64,000 bases of DNA from Moraxellaceae bacterium. GTDB taxonomy: Bacteria > Pseudomonadota > Gammaproteobacteria > Pseudomonadales > Moraxellaceae. The stretch spans positions 1-64,000 of the forward strand of contig JACKNZ010000013.1 in the NCBI GenBank assembly GCA_024234595.1, written 5' to 3'. This document shows, one piece after another, positions 9,388 through 20,861 of the stretch. Numbering within the stretch: the first letter of the stretch is position 1; every line of letters starts with the position of its first letter. The notes under the pieces are model-generated. The model saw only the letters and a list, made by a program, of their open reading frames with translations, did not search any database and was not told the DNA's origin. Both the position numbers and the translations under genes were made by a program.

Positions 9388-12300
9388 CTATTTCACCGTA
9401 GCTGCTAATAATTCACTAATTGTTTCTAACAATTGTTGTTCTTGGAATGGTTTACCCATATAAGCATTTACGCCAATTTGGAAAGCACGCTCACGGTGTT
9501 TTTCACCTGTTCGTGAGGTAATCATAATAATTGGCAAGCCCACCAAATTGGGATTATGGCGTACTAATGAAGCGACTTCAAAACCGTCCATACGGGGCAT
9601 TTCGATATCGAGCAACATAATATCTGGACGAATATCTTCTAACTTAGTAATAGCATCCAAACCATCTTTGGCTAAGACCACTTCATAACCATGACGCTCT
9701 AAGAGACGTGAGGTGACCTTACGCACTGTCACCGAGTCGTCAACGACCATTACCATGCGAGTACTACGCTCTGCTTCGACGGCAACTTTTTCTTCGATAA
9801 CTTGACGTTGACGTGGTTTTTGTAGCGCGGCAGCACGCAACATCGCAATGGTATCTAAGATGATAACAACCGAGCCATCGCCCAAAATTGTCGCACCCGA
9901 AATACCCGCTACTGATGCTAATTGTGCGCCAACTGACTTAACCACAATTTCACGTGAACCAATGAGTTGATCCACTTGAATGGCAAAGCGTTGGTCAGCA
10001 CCGCGAATTAACATAATCGGCAAGGGCAAGGTTTGACCAAACAAACTAGGCACACGCACACCATGAACAAATTCACCTAAATAATGTAATTTGTAAGTAG
10101 TATTGGCGTATTCAAAGGCTGGCCCATTAGGCGCGTAATACGTTTCTAATTCATAAGGATTAGCGCGAACAATACCTTCAATTTGTGACAATGGAATAGC
10201 ATACACATCTTCACCAATCCGAACCATCAAGGCACGGCTGACTGCAACGGTAAATGGCAAGCGCATAATAAAGGTTGTACCTTTGCCTGCCACCGATTGA
10301 ATGGTAATTGTTCCACCTAACTGCTTGATTTCGCTTTGTACCACGTCCATACCAACACCGCGACCCGAAATTTGAGTCACTTTTTGTGCTGTAGAAAAAC
10401 CTGCATGGAACAGATATTGCAACAACTCCTTTTCACTAATATTACTATCAGCTTCAATCAATTCTCGCTCAATCGCTTTTTTACGTACCGCATCAACATT
10501 GACACCACGACCATCGTCGGCCAGCGTCAACACGATTTCACCACCTTCACGACCAATAGTCAGGTTAATACGCCCCATTGGCTCTTTACCCGCGGCGGCT
10601 CTGTCCGCAGGATTTTCTAAACCGTGGTCAACGGCATTACGTAACATATGCTCTAACGGTGCAACGATGCGCTCCAACAAGGTTCTATCCATTTCACCTT
10701 CAGCGTTAATCACATATAACTCCGCTGGTTTATGTAACTCACCTGCCGTTTGACGCACAATCCGCTGCAAACGAGGCACCAAACGCGAGAACGGTACTAG
10801 ACGCGAACTCATCAGACCTTCTTGCATTTCGGTATTTAAGCGTGACTGTTGCAATAGCAAAGTTTCGGTATCACGCGCTTTTTCAATCAGCGTGCCTTTA
10901 ATATCCATTAAGTCGGAGGCAGACTCATATAAAGATTTTGACAATTGGTTTAAGGATGAATACTGGTCCATTTCCAAGGGGTCAAAATCAGCATATTTGG
11001 TTTCTTCGGTGCTATGTTGAGCAATAATCTGTGCTTCCAGCTCACCCTGCATACGACGTAATTGTTCAGCTAGACGCTGTACCGTTGCGCCCATTTCCTC
11101 CACGGTTTGACCAAAGCTATGTACACCCATTTCGACACGAGAGCGAACAATGGACGTTTCACCTGCAATGTTAATCAGCTTTTCCATCAGCTCAGAAGAA
11201 ACACGAATCATCTCTTGGGCTTGTTGAGATTTAGCTGCCTCACGGAAATTACCCGTCATTTTAGGCATCACGCCATCAGCTACAACTGGCAATAACGGCG
11301 CATCTTCAACAAGCGCAGCAACAGGTGCAACTGCTGCCTTAGGCGCAGCTGGCGTGGCAGACGCCACTTTTGTAGGTACAATATCTTTAAATTGTTGAGG
11401 ATTCGATAGATAACGCTTTAATTGCTCAACTAAATCTGTGACATCTAATGCCTTGCCATGCTCTTTGAGGCTATCAACATCATCTGCAATACGATCGTGA
11501 CACCGCTGCAATAAAGCAAACACGTCAGCATTACCGTGATAACGTTTTATACAGACACCTTCGTAAATATTCTCCATTTCGTGCGCTAAATCACCCAAAG
11601 AGTTGACACCCGACATTCGAGCCCCCCCTTTGAGGGTATGTAAGCCACGCTGGAGAATTTGCACAGGTGTTACGTTTTCAGCATCTTGCATCCACTCTTG
11701 CAAACTAGCATTGGTTTCATCAACAATTTCTTGTGCTTCTTCTAAGAAAATAGACAACATTTCTGGGTCTAATTCTTCATCGGTCGTTGTGACTGCTACA
11801 TTTGCTGGTGCTACTTCTTGCTCCACTGGTGTTACACTGCTAACTTTTTCAGTTTGCGATTGTGTCGGCTGCGCGACAGATGCCGTAACGGGAATTGTTT
11901 CCTTCTTATTCGAACCACCTGCCGCTGAGGAGAAAAAATCTAAGATAACATTATCGTTAGGAGTACGGCGGTAATCGTCAATCAGTTGCACAAGGTCTTT
12001 GGCATATTTACAGCGACCTTCTTTTTGAAGATCATCAATCATTTGCGCTAGACGATCATGGCAACGTTGCAAGAAATCAATTAAAACTTGCGTTGCTTGA
12101 TAGCGGCCATTCACCAAATCTTCATATAAGAACTCTAATTCATGCCCTAAATCACCAAGGCTGGCAACAACTGCCATACGTGCACCCCCTTTAAGAGTGT
12201 GCAAATGACGTTGTAAAACCCGTAGAGGCTGCTTATCTTCGGTGTCTGTTTTCCATGTTGCCAACTCTTCATCGGCAGCCGTCAACACTTCTTCCGCTTC

Positions 12301-15300
12301 TTCTAAAAAGATTTCTAATAGCTCTGCGTCAGCACCATCATCAATTTCAGCTTCTGCTGGTACATAATCAGCTAGTGGAGCAGAAAGACTAACTGGACTG
12401 CCACCCCACTCACGCAAACGCTCCAGCAATTTAGGATTAGGCTGAACCGTTTGGCAAGCCGCTAAGGTATCGAAGATATTGATAATTTCGTCGTGGGCGT
12501 TTGCCAAATCTTCTAACAACTGTTCGTTACTTAGGGCTTTTTCTGTATCTTCGGCAATAAATTGATAAACAGCCGCTAAATGACTTACCACATCCACAAG
12601 AGGTGAAATTTGTGAATCGTTGGCTGCAGGAGCTAATAAATTGAGTTCATTCAATAAAGTTTGAATGTGTTGTTGCTTATCATCGCTAGCCAACCAACCA
12701 CTTAGTTCCCAAGGCGCATCCATCAAATTGTCTAGACCTAAATCTAGGAAACCTGCCACCAATCCCGCGGTATTTACAGGAGCTGCGGATGCTACAACTT
12801 CATCATCTTCGGTTGCTGGTGATTGTGCCACTTCTTCAACACGCAACAAGAAGGCATCGGTCTCTTGTATCTCGCCTTCACCACCTTGTTGAACATTTTC
12901 AATACTTAAACTAATGAGACGACGAGTTTCGGCAAGCAAATCAATATGCTTAGCATGCAAGCCACGATTTTGCACACGTAAATCTTTAAATAGTTGCTCC
13001 ATTGGTGCTGAAATACGAGCAATGGTTTTAATACCCGCCATGCCTGCACTGCCACGCAAAGTATGCAAGGCGCGTAACATTTGATCGGTGACAGGCAAAG
13101 ATTTATATTGTGCTGGCAAGTTAGCAATGTATTGTGCTATTTCTTCTAAATAGCTGTTGGCTTCCGAAATAAAAATATCTAACAACACAGGGTCAAAACT
13201 GACTGTTGCTGTTTGAGATGGAAGTTCTTCTGCTGAATCACTCACTTCTTCTAAGCTAGCTGCTAACACATCAAAGGCATTGCTCAAATCTTCATTCTGC
13301 TCTTCGGGGATGTCAGTTTGAGTCTGCGTTACAACTTCTGCTTGTGACGTGGCAGCAATGTTTTCTTGCACAGCCTCAACTGTTGCAACTTGTCCATGAG
13401 CGCAAGCTATTGCTGCTTCAACGTCTGCCATCGTCACCGTTTTGGCACGAGCAAAATAATCAGCAATGCTCATCAATGGCGAGGTATTGAGTGTGGGTTT
13501 TTCTTTATTCTGAAAGTTAGTGATTAACTCAGGAATAACTTCAATTACATGACTAATCAAAGCTGTCATTTCTGGGCAGGGTTTAGCTGTTTTATCAATC
13601 ACACGGTTGAGCATATTCTCGATTGACCAAGCCAACTCGCCTTCGACCTTTGCTCCGACCATTCGACCAGAGCCTTTGAGGGTATGGAAGCCACGACGAA
13701 ACTCTGTTAAAGCCGCTGAATTACCATAGTTAGCAACCCACTTTGGATAAAACTCATGAATTGTTTCTAGTACTTCTTCAACTTCTTCGATGAAGATTTC
13801 GCGAATTTCATCATCTTGGCTAAAGTCATCTTCGGGGATGGCTATATGCTGGGGGACTTCTATTTTAGCAGCTACTGGGATTGCCACTGACTTAACTTCT
13901 TCAGATTTGGTATTGTTTGCAGCTTGTGCCAACAAATCCACTTCCACTGCTGATAATGCAACTTCGGCAGGGACCAAATCGGTTTCTTCACCCAAATCCA
14001 TCGGCACATCAAAACTTTCGTCAGCAAAGTCACCAAAACTTATAGCATCACCATCGTCTGACAAGTCATCTTCAATACTAGCTGCATCATCAATTTGAAT
14101 AGCGGCCATGACTGGAATGGTCACATTATCTAAATCAGCTTCTTCTACACTATCCTCTAAAGTTGCTTCTTGAGAGTTAGATGATATTGCTTGTGATTCA
14201 ACTGTTACATTTGATAATTGATTGTGAGTATAAGCTACGGCCCAATCTATTTGTTCTTTGGTCAGTGATTGTGCTTTGGCAAATAAATCAGCGGCACTCA
14301 TCAAGGCAATGGTTTGCACGCTTGGGGCAGCTTTATTTTGAAAGTCTGCCATCAATACAGGCACAACATCTAACACGGCATGAATCAACTGCATCATCAC
14401 GGCATTGGGGCTGGTGGTTTTATCAATGACGCGATTAAGCATATTTTCAATTGACCATGCCAATTCACCGACCACTTTGGCACCAACCATGCGGCCAGAA
14501 CCTTTGAGCGTATGAAAGCCACGACGCACTTCTGTCAGTGCTGCTTTATTCTCAAAGTTTGCAGACCACTTAGGCAAATAAGTTTGAATCGTTTCTAATA
14601 CTTCTTCCGCTTCCTCAATAAAAATTTCACAGATTTCATCGTCATCGGTAATGTCATCTTGAGGCATTACTGCTGTGAGCTCAAAGGCATCCGCAGCACG
14701 CTCCACCTCAGCACTAATAACATCTTCTTCTATCGCCTTAGATAATGCTTCTACCTCTGCTGGCGCATCTAATTTAATCGTGGCATCCAAGTCCACACTT
14801 TCATCTTGTTTTGGTGTGGCTACTGCCTCAACTTCTTGCTCCAGCGGGGTTTCGGGTGCTTCTAATTCTTCTGACACAACACGACTCTGCGTAATATCAG
14901 CCTCAGTAATCGCTGGTAAATGCACCAAGGTCTTATCAATTATTGACGCGCCTTCTGGCTTAAATATCGACTCGGTATCATCAAAACTCACTGTTTGTGG
15001 CGTTTCGGTTTCTTCTTGGGCTGACATTGAAGATGCGACAGACTTAGCAGGGAAATAGTCCTCTGCATTAAATGTCATCGTACTGCTAAAGGCATCGTCA
15101 TTGTCTGTATCTGTTACCGACTGAGAAGCCGCCAAGTCTGCATCAGAGACAATATCAACATTTACAATCGGTGTGTTAATCAATGTTTTATGCGCATCAG
15201 AGTCAGGATCAGCATAATTTGCTAACATCTCATCTGATAAGGCAGGCATTGAGATTTGAGTTTTATCAAAATCTTCAACAGCTGCTGGCTCTACAACTTG

Positions 15301-17187
15301 GGTTTGCTCATACTGTTCTGCTGTATCGGACTCAAAAACTTGAGTCTCATCAAAATCTTCCACAGGCTGGGCTTGTGGCAAATCATCTAATTTAAGCGCA
15401 GGGATATTTAATAAAGTAGGCTCTAATTTTGACGGTGGTGGCTCACCAAACTCTATTTCTGGCAGAGCTTTTTCTTCTTCGGTTTTAGCCATTGTACGGC
15501 GTTCTACTTGCTCTACAGGGGTCGGCGTAAGAACCAAACCATAGCCTAGCTTTTCTAATGACTGTGCAGCGACATCTAATAGATTATTGTTTTGATGATG
15601 ATTAGCTACACGTTCTAAATAATACTCAACCGACGAAATAATATCCGCCAAGGTATCCATTTCTGACCAGCTGGGACGATATTCATCTTTTAATAGGTGC
15701 TGTTGTACAAACTCTGATAAACGCCCCAAAATCTGCGCTGGACGCGACAAATCTAACATCGCCAATCCACCGCGAACAGTATTTAGCAAGGTTGGCAATT
15801 CTTCCAATTTTTCGGCATGCCACTGCGAACTAATATACTCGACAATCGATTCTTTAGCTTTTTCTAAAGCAGTACGAGATTCTCTAAGTACTGCACCTTG
15901 TGCGGCAGATACTTGATCTACCATACCACTGCCACCAAAGGTCTCTAATGACGATGATAAAGGCTGATCTTCAACAATTTGTTGTAAACTTGACTCAACT
16001 TCAATTAAACCGCTGGCAACAACTAACAAAGCTCCTTCTGGAAGAACGCCAAAGTTAATCGACTTGTTAAGTGTTCTGACCTGCTCAGAGATAATGCGTT
16101 GCAGTTGATGTAAACCCAAAACTTGCAAAGTGCTGGCAATTTGACGCAATACAGGCAGTAATGGTTGCAAATCTTCAATATTGGGATGTGTTGCATAAGT
16201 CAAATCATCAATCACTTCTTTGACATTAGCTAACTCATCAGTCACCCCTTTGATAACTGATTGCATCGCTTGGCGGTCGGGCGCGTTAAGCTTTTCTTTT
16301 TCGGATTCAACAATATCAAAAGTAGGTAAAATATCATCTAAATGATAAAGAGCACGCATTGCCAAAACACGATGGGTATTGCCTCGACTCTTGGCGATAT
16401 AATATAGAATATTTTTGAGCAATTCTAACGAAGGGGAATGCTGGGGATACGCAATATATTTGCGTAACTCTTGTTCAATCTCACCCAACAATACTTTAAT
16501 GGCTGGTGTCAAAGGGACATCATTCGCCATCAAGCCTTCTACTAAAGCTGATGACATACGCCACAAAGCCTGTAGAGGCTTTTGCCCCATAAACAAACCT
16601 AATTTTTCGAGTACTAAAATTAAATGCTCATACTGTTCAATTAAATTTTGCTGCCGAATAATTCCTAATAAACTTAATTGATAACCATGTCGTAGCTTTT
16701 TTAGTGCATCTTCGGACGGCGACACACCCGCTTGACCTAATACCGAAAACACCCGACTAAAATCAGGTTTGAACATGGCCAATTCAGAAATTGGATTTTC
16801 ATCATGCGAAATTCTTAACTCATTGATAATAGGCAACAAAACAAAAGGAGTATCTTTTTTGGCAACTTGTAAACGCTCTAAATAGGCAGGCAGTTGAAGC
16901 ATTGCCTCAATTAAAGCTTGATGTGCACGCTCACGGTCTGTCACTTTATGATTAACTAAGGACAGACACAAACGCTCCATTTCTTCGGCAAGCATTGCAG
17001 CACCATAAAACTCCACCATTTGCAAAGTACCAAACACTTGATGCAAATAGGCTAAGCAAAAACGGAGTTTTGCAGTATCACTCGGTGTCGCAATATAAGC
17101 CTCTAAGGCTTGCTGAGCTTGCTTAAGGGTTTCTTCGATTTCACTTTTAACCCAATCTAAAGCAAGAAAATTATGATTATCTGTCAT
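9388..17187 (-). CDS. chpA: Giant hybrid chemotaxis kinase ChpA (PilL)
   Basis: CheA-like kinase that phosphorylates PilG and PilH to control type IV pilus extension and retraction. At 2599 residues it is near the size of Pseudomonas ChpA. Five HPt domains with a phospho-accepting His are visible: H892 and H1168 (both HTLKGSGRMVGAK), H1375 (HTLRGSAGM), H1663 and H1850 (both HTLKGGARM). Degenerate HPt-like helical bundles fill the first 550 residues, one with Asn at the His position (NTVRGGLAML). Then follow a dimerisation helix pair, the ATPase domain (N box near residue 2180, EHMLRNAVDHG; G boxes ADDGRG and GRGVGMD), a CheW domain and a receiver with D2527. An acidic linker (about 560-860) carries repeated T-Q/L-V/I motifs. 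Confidence 0.97.
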   Translation of the reverse strand: MTDNHNFLALDWVKSEIEETLKQAQQALEAYIATPSDTAKLRFCLAYLHQVFGTLQMVEFYGAAMLAEEMERLCLSLVNHKVTDRERAHQALIEAMLQLPAYLERLQVAKKDTPFVLLPIINELRISHDENPISELAMFKPDFSRVFSVLGQAGVSPSEDALKKLRHGYQLSLLGIIRQQNLIEQYEHLILVLEKLGLFMGQKPLQALWRMSSALVEGLMANDVPLTPAIKVLLGEIEQELRKYIAYPQHSPSLELLKNILYYIAKSRGNTHRVLAMRALYHLDDILPTFDIVESEKEKLNAPDRQAMQSVIKGVTDELANVKEVIDDLTYATHPNIEDLQPLLPVLRQIASTLQVLGLHQLQRIISEQVRTLNKSINFGVLPEGALLVVASGLIEVESSLQQIVEDQPLSSSLETFGGSGMVDQVSAAQGAVLRESRTALEKAKESIVEYISSQWHAEKLEELPTLLNTVRGGLAMLDLSRPAQILGRLSEFVQQHLLKDEYRPSWSEMDTLADIISSVEYYLERVANHHQNNNLLDVAAQSLEKLGYGLVLTPTPVEQVERRTMAKTEEEKALPEIEFGEPPPSKLEPTLLNIPALKLDDLPQAQPVEDFDETQVFESDTAEQYEQTQVVEPAAVEDFDKTQISMPALSDEMLANYADPDSDAHKTLINTPIVNVDIVSDADLAASQSVTDTDNDDAFSSTMTFNAEDYFPAKSVASSMSAQEETETPQTVSFDDTESIFKPEGASIIDKTLVHLPAITEADITQSRVVSEELEAPETPLEQEVEAVATPKQDESVDLDATIKLDAPAEVEALSKAIEEDVISAEVERAADAFELTAVMPQDDITDDDEICEIFIEEAEEVLETIQTYLPKWSANFENKAALTEVRRGFHTLKGSGRMVGAKVVGELAWSIENMLNRVIDKTTSPNAVMMQLIHAVLDVVPVLMADFQNKAAPSVQTIALMSAADLFAKAQSLTKEQIDWAVAYTHNQLSNVTVESQAISSNSQEATLEDSVEEADLDNVTIPVMAAIQIDDAASIEDDLSDDGDAISFGDFADESFDVPMDLGEETDLVPAEVALSAVEVDLLAQAANNTKSEEVKSVAIPVAAKIEVPQHIAIPEDDFSQDDEIREIFIEEVEEVLETIHEFYPKWVANYGNSAALTEFRRGFHTLKGSGRMVGAKVEGELAWSIENMLNRVIDKTAKPCPEMTALISHVIEVIPELITNFQNKEKPTLNTSPLMSIADYFARAKTVTMADVEAAIACAHGQVATVEAVQENIAATSQAEVVTQTQTDIPEEQNEDLSNAFDVLAASLEEVSDSAEELPSQTATVSFDPVLLDIFISEANSYLEEIAQYIANLPAQYKSLPVTDQMLRALHTLRGSAGMAGIKTIARISAPMEQLFKDLRVQNRGLHAKHIDLLAETRRLISLSIENVQQGGEGEIQETDAFLLRVEEVAQSPATEDDEVVASAAPVNTAGLVAGFLDLGLDNLMDAPWELSGWLASDDKQQHIQTLLNELNLLAPAANDSQISPLVDVVSHLAAVYQFIAEDTEKALSNEQLLEDLANAHDEIINIFDTLAACQTVQPNPKLLERLREWGGSPVSLSAPLADYVPAEAEIDDGADAELLEIFLEEAEEVLTAADEELATWKTDTEDKQPLRVLQRHLHTLKGGARMAVVASLGDLGHELEFLYEDLVNGRYQATQVLIDFLQRCHDRLAQMIDDLQKEGRCKYAKDLVQLIDDYRRTPNDNVILDFFSSAAGGSNKKETIPVTASVAQPTQSQTEKVSSVTPVEQEVAPANVAVTTTDEELDPEMLSIFLEEAQEIVDETNASLQEWMQDAENVTPVQILQRGLHTLKGGARMSGVNSLGDLAHEMENIYEGVCIKRYHGNADVFALLQRCHDRIADDVDSLKEHGKALDVTDLVEQLKRYLSNPQQFKDIVPTKVASATPAAPKAAVAPVAALVEDAPLLPVVADGVMPKMTGNFREAAKSQQAQEMIRVSSELMEKLINIAGETSIVRSRVEMGVHSFGQTVEEMGATVQRLAEQLRRMQGELEAQIIAQHSTEETKYADFDPLEMDQYSSLNQLSKSLYESASDLMDIKGTLIEKARDTETLLLQQSRLNTEMQEGLMSSRLVPFSRLVPRLQRIVRQTAGELHKPAELYVINAEGEMDRTLLERIVAPLEHMLRNAVDHGLENPADRAAAGKEPMGRINLTIGREGGEIVLTLADDGRGVNVDAVRKKAIERELIEADSNISEKELLQYLFHAGFSTAQKVTQISGRGVGMDVVQSEIKQLGGTITIQSVAGKGTTFIMRLPFTVAVSRALMVRIGEDVYAIPLSQIEGIVRANPYELETYYAPNGPAFEYANTTYKLHYLGEFVHGVRVPSLFGQTLPLPIMLIRGADQRFAIQVDQLIGSREIVVKSVGAQLASVAGISGATILGDGSVVIILDTIAMLRAAALQKPRQRQVIEEKVAVEAERSTRMVMVVDDSVTVRKVTSRLLERHGYEVVLAKDGLDAITKLEDIRPDIMLLDIEMPRMDGFEVASLVRHNPNLVGLPIIMITSRTGEKHRERAFQIGVNAYMGKPFQEQQLLETISELLAATVK

Positions 17188-17255
17188 CTTTTTACCCCCC
17201 CTCTGGGGACAGGATGTTTTTATTACGTATATGATACCGACTTATTGATACACAA

Positions 17256-18119
17256 TTACTGTATTCGACGATAAGCAAGAGTATCAGGATAGTCAATGCG
17301 CTCTAATGCAGGATGTTGCCAATCCATAACTTCTCCAACACCCAATACCAAAATCCCACCGATTTGCAACCTTGCTGCCAAATGGGATACAACATCACGT
17401 TTTCTAAAACGGCGAAAATAAATCAGTACATTTTGACAAAAAATCACATCCATATCACCAAATGGCGCTTTGTCTAACTCCATTAGATTTAGTTGTGCAA
17501 AAGCCACACGCGCTTTTAATAGTTTATCAATTTGCCAGTCACGTTGATTAGGAAGCTGTTCAAAATACCGTTCGCGCATTTTTTCGGGAATACCGTACAG
17601 CTTACGCTCGTTATAAACACCTAATTTGGCTTTGGCTAACGTCGGCAAACTAATATCAGTTGCGGTAATGCCATAAAACACATCTTGCCTGTGCGAGTTT
17701 TTAAGTAAATCTTCGACTAAAAGAGCCAAGGAATAAGGCTCCTCTCCCGTAGAACAACCCGCACTCCATAAGTTAATACTGCTCAACGATGGTTTTAACA
17801 ATAATTCCTTGAGATGTTTCTCTACCAAAGCATACGAACTTGCATGTCTAAAAAATGAGGTTTCTTGAACTGCCAGCCTATCAACTAGAACTAACCATTC
17901 CCTTTCGCCTCGTGTTCCAGATATCACAAATTCATAATAGCTTTCATAATCCTCAGTACCTATTTCACGCATTCGAGTCGATAAACAAATCTCTAAGAAC
18001 GGACGTCGAGTCTGGGTAAAAATCATACCCGTACGAGACTCTATCAATCCCTGCCACAAGGCAAATTGCTCATCCATTATAGGCAAGACTGGCTTGATTC
18101 CCCAATCCTCTAGACCCAT
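17256..18119 (-). CDS. pilK: CheR-type methyltransferase PilK
   Basis: Uses S-adenosylmethionine to methylate glutamates on the receptor PilJ. The 287-residue protein has a helical N-terminal domain (ESRTGMIFTQTRRPFLE), the ETSFFRH motif before the substrate loop, the SAM-binding LWSAGCSTGEEPYSLA motif, and DVIFCQNVLIYF near the C-terminus. It lies between pilJ and chpA, as in Pseudomonas. Confidence 0.94.
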   Translation of the reverse strand: MGLEDWGIKPVLPIMDEQFALWQGLIESRTGMIFTQTRRPFLEICLSTRMREIGTEDYESYYEFVISGTRGEREWLVLVDRLAVQETSFFRHASSYALVEKHLKELLLKPSLSSINLWSAGCSTGEEPYSLALLVEDLLKNSHRQDVFYGITATDISLPTLAKAKLGVYNERKLYGIPEKMRERYFEQLPNQRDWQIDKLLKARVAFAQLNLMELDKAPFGDMDVIFCQNVLIYFRRFRKRDVVSHLAARLQIGGILVLGVGEVMDWQHPALERIDYPDTLAYRRIQ

Positions 18120-18141
18120 GCCAGTCCTCCCTCAATCACAC

Positions 18142-20256
18142 TTATGCATAATCTGGTAATTTGAAGCCAGATACAGACAAGCGCAATTCTGCGGCCATTT
18201 CTGCCAAGTTACCAATCGAACGAGCCGTTGCAATAGTACCTGCCGTTGTTTGCGTTGTAATTTCTTGAATAACATTCATGGTGTTAGAAATGTGACCTGC
18301 AGACGCTGCTTGTTGACGCGCTGCGTTAGAAATGTTTTGAATCAAGTCCGCTAAGTTTCTCGAAACCGTTTGAATTTCTTCAAGTGCCACACCCGCGTCT
18401 TGTGCTAAGCGCGCACCACGCACAACCTCAGAGGTGGTTTGTTCCATCGAAATAACCGCTTCGTTAGTATCGGATTGAATCGTTTTAACCAATTGTTCAA
18501 TTTGTTTAGTCGCAGAAGCAGAACGTTCCGCAAGACGTTGTACTTCGTCCGCAACCACCGCGAAGCCACGGCCTGCTTCACCCGCCATCGACGCTTGAAT
18601 CGCCGCGTTTAACGCCAAGATGTTTGTTTGGTCAGCAATGTCGTTAATAAGAGAAACGATGTCACCAATCTCTTGAGAAGATTCACCCAAGCGTTTAATA
18701 CGTTTAGAAGTTTCTTGAATTTGCTCACGAATAGTGTCCATACCTTCGATGGAGCGTTGTACCACATCCGCCCCTTTATGGGCGATGGCTACGGATCTAT
18801 CCGCAACGACTGCTGATTCGGCAGCGTTAGCAGATACTTGGTCAATAGAAACCGCCATCTCGTTAACCGCAGCAGAAGCACCAGCAATCTCTTGTGCTTG
18901 GTGTTCAGAGGCTTCTGCTAAATGCATCGCAGTTGACTGTGTTTCTTGAGCAGCTGCAGATACCTGTACCGCTGTTTGGTTAATCGTTGATACCAACTGA
19001 CGCAATTGGTCAATAGAGTAGTTAATAGAGTCAGCAATCGCACCCGTAAAGTCTTCGGATACTGTTGCTTGTACAGTCAAGTCACCATCCGCCAAATCGC
19101 CTAATTCATCTAGCAAACGTAAAATCGCAGATTGGTTACGTTGGTTTTCCATTTCCACTTCTTCAGCACGTTTACGGTCAATTTCAGCTTCTTTCTCAGC
19201 ACGCTCTTTATCTTGACGAGCACGAACCCGAATAAATCCGAACAAAGATACCAAGGTCAACATCAAAGAGGCAACACCAATGATACTCGCTAATACGGCA
19301 TTAGCTTCTTCGTCCACAATGGCGGTTAATTTGGTCAAGGTTGACAATAACTCTGGTGAGTCACGGAAAATGGCACCAGACGCTTCACGCACTTGGAATA
19401 ATTCAGGCGAAGATTGCAAAATTTCATTAGCACCTTGTTGAACCGAACTTTCAAATAACTTTTGAATAGCTGTCAAAGATGCTCTAGCCTGAGGGTCTTT
19501 TACGGCTGTAATTTCGAGAGTTGGATCACCATTCAATAATCCTTCCAGTGTTTGACCGAATGCTTCGGAGTCACGTCCAAAGTCGTCAGCAGCCATCACC
19601 GCATTTTCATCACCATTTAAAATACTACTTACCGACCGCAAAATGCGCTCAGCTAATACTGATTGGTTCTTGGCAACCACCACCTGTGCAGGCGCAGCAC
19701 CATTAGCGACCATAATGTCAACGATGCCGTCATTTTCAGCTTGCAACTCAGGTACAGCATCAGCAATACCAGCCACTAAGTCATGAAGATTACCAACGGT
19801 TTTTTCACCCGCACTCACTTTTTGTAAGTTATCAGATACCCGTTGCCAAACAGTTTGTACCGCTTTGGTTTCAGCACGATTTTCACCGTGCATATCTTTT
19901 AGTGAATTCCAACGATTGTTAAAATTCGCGATTGCTTTATTTAGAGCATCAAATGCTTGTTGGTTACCCGCAGAAGCCTCAGTTGAGTTTTTGGCAATAT
20001 CCTGTGACAACACACGCAATTCAGAAGCATGCTGAATCATCACACGGCCATTAGCACTCTTTTTAGCAACCACAACAAACGAGCCAGCGGTTAACAAAAT
20101 AAAAATAAGGAAGCCCGCTAAAAAACGTGTTGCATCAGGGGTATCAGCTAAAGAACGCCAAAAACCTCGACTAAACAAGGTTAGAAATGTTTTTTTAGAT
20201 AACAGGCCTTTGACATTAACCCCCGAAAAAGGCTTTCGTAAATTTGGTGATTTCAT
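18142..20256 (-). CDS. pilJ: Type IV pilus methyl-accepting receptor PilJ
   Basis: Inner-membrane chemoreceptor for the ChpA kinase. Membrane segment 1 is near residues 41-65 ([19 protein letters not shown]), followed by a long helical periplasmic domain, membrane segment 2 ([20 protein letters not shown]), a HAMP-like region and a signalling domain. The kinase-binding hairpin tip ([23 protein letters not shown], split here) is intact. I place the start at ATG 20256 ([10 protein letters not shown]), with GGAG 11 bases upstream. The frame is open to 20313, but that ATG lacks a ribosome site and would add 19 residues. The 704-residue form is closer to known PilJ proteins. Confidence 0.95.
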   Translation of the reverse strand: MKSPNLRKPFSGVNVKGLLSKKTFLTLFSRGFWRSLADTPDATRFLAGFLIFILLTAGSFVVVAKKSANGRVMIQHASELRVLSQDIAKNSTEASAGNQQAFDALNKAIANFNNRWNSLKDMHGENRAETKAVQTVWQRVSDNLQKVSAGEKTVGNLHDLVAGIADAVPELQAENDGIVDIMVANGAAPAQVVVAKNQSVLAERILRSVSSILNGDENAVMAADDFGRDSEAFGQTLEGLLNGDPTLEITAVKDPQARASLTAIQKLFESSVQQGANEILQSSPELFQVREASGAIFRDSPELLSTLTKLTAIVDEEANAVLASIIGVASLMLTLVSLFGFIRVRARQDKERAEKEAEIDRKRAEEVEMENQRNQSAILRLLDELGDLADGDLTVQATVSEDFTGAIADSINYSIDQLRQLVSTINQTAVQVSAAAQETQSTAMHLAEASEHQAQEIAGASAAVNEMAVSIDQVSANAAESAVVADRSVAIAHKGADVVQRSIEGMDTIREQIQETSKRIKRLGESSQEIGDIVSLINDIADQTNILALNAAIQASMAGEAGRGFAVVADEVQRLAERSASATKQIEQLVKTIQSDTNEAVISMEQTTSEVVRGARLAQDAGVALEEIQTVSRNLADLIQNISNAARQQAASAGHISNTMNVIQEITTQTTAGTIATARSIGNLAEMAAELRLSVSGFKLPDYA

Positions 20257-20323
20257 AGCGGACTTATCTCCACACAACCTATTTTTATTTTCTTTAAACG
20301 CTCTACAAAACATCCAAGCCGCA

Positions 20324-20854
20324 TTAGGCAGCTGCTGCTTTTAAAAAGCGCGGATCCTCAATAAAGCGACTTAACAGTAAAACATACCATGTTTGACCAT
20401 CACGAATAAAAGCCCCTTGAACAAAGGGGGCTATTTCTGCAAATGGTGCTTTTACATCCACAGAGTAATCTTGTGTACTAAAGTGCTGCATCCCTAACAC
20501 CTCATCCACCACCAAGCCAGCAAACACTTCTTCATGGTCGACCACCAACACACGCCGTTTTTGCTCTTGCTTTGCAGTTTTTTTACCTAAAAACAATAAA
20601 ATATCCGTGATAGGTAATAAACGCCCCCGAACATTAGCCAAGCCACGCATCCACAATTCAACACCTGGCACAGAGGTATAACGCGGCGTTTTGAGAATTT
20701 CTGTCACTTCTCCGATGGGTGCCAAAAAATTCTCACCCGACAAAGTAAAACCAACTCCCGTCCACGCTGATGCGCCCTGCCCCAGTAATCCTAAACCACG
20801 CTGTTTAGAACGCCCTGAGATTTCCAAAAGTTTGATAAAGCCTCTGGCCGCCAT
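20324..20854 (-). CDS. pilI: CheW-like coupling protein PilI
   Basis: Adaptor joining PilJ to ChpA. The 176-residue protein has CheW motifs: a [22 protein letters not shown] strand pattern (in two parts), [23 protein letters not shown], and [21 protein letters not shown]. It lies 8 bases after pilH in the uninterrupted cluster. Confidence 0.94.
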   Translation of the reverse strand: MAARGFIKLLEISGRSKQRGLGLLGQGASAWTGVGFTLSGENFLAPIGEVTEILKTPRYTSVPGVELWMRGLANVRGRLLPITDILLFLGKKTAKQEQKRRVLVVDHEEVFAGLVVDEVLGMQHFSTQDYSVDVKAPFAEIAPFVQGAFIRDGQTWYVLLLSRFIEDPRFLKAAAA

Positions 20855-20861
20855 ATCACAC

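Noticed and set aside
11603..11974. 123-residue plus-strand frame opposite chpA
   Set aside because: Shadow of ChpA coding sequence with biased composition and no family resemblance.
13790..15058. Long plus-strand frames opposite chpA (102 and 127 residues)
   Set aside because: Low-complexity Ser/Thr/Ala translations of the opposite strand of the acidic ChpA linker; no ribosome sites.
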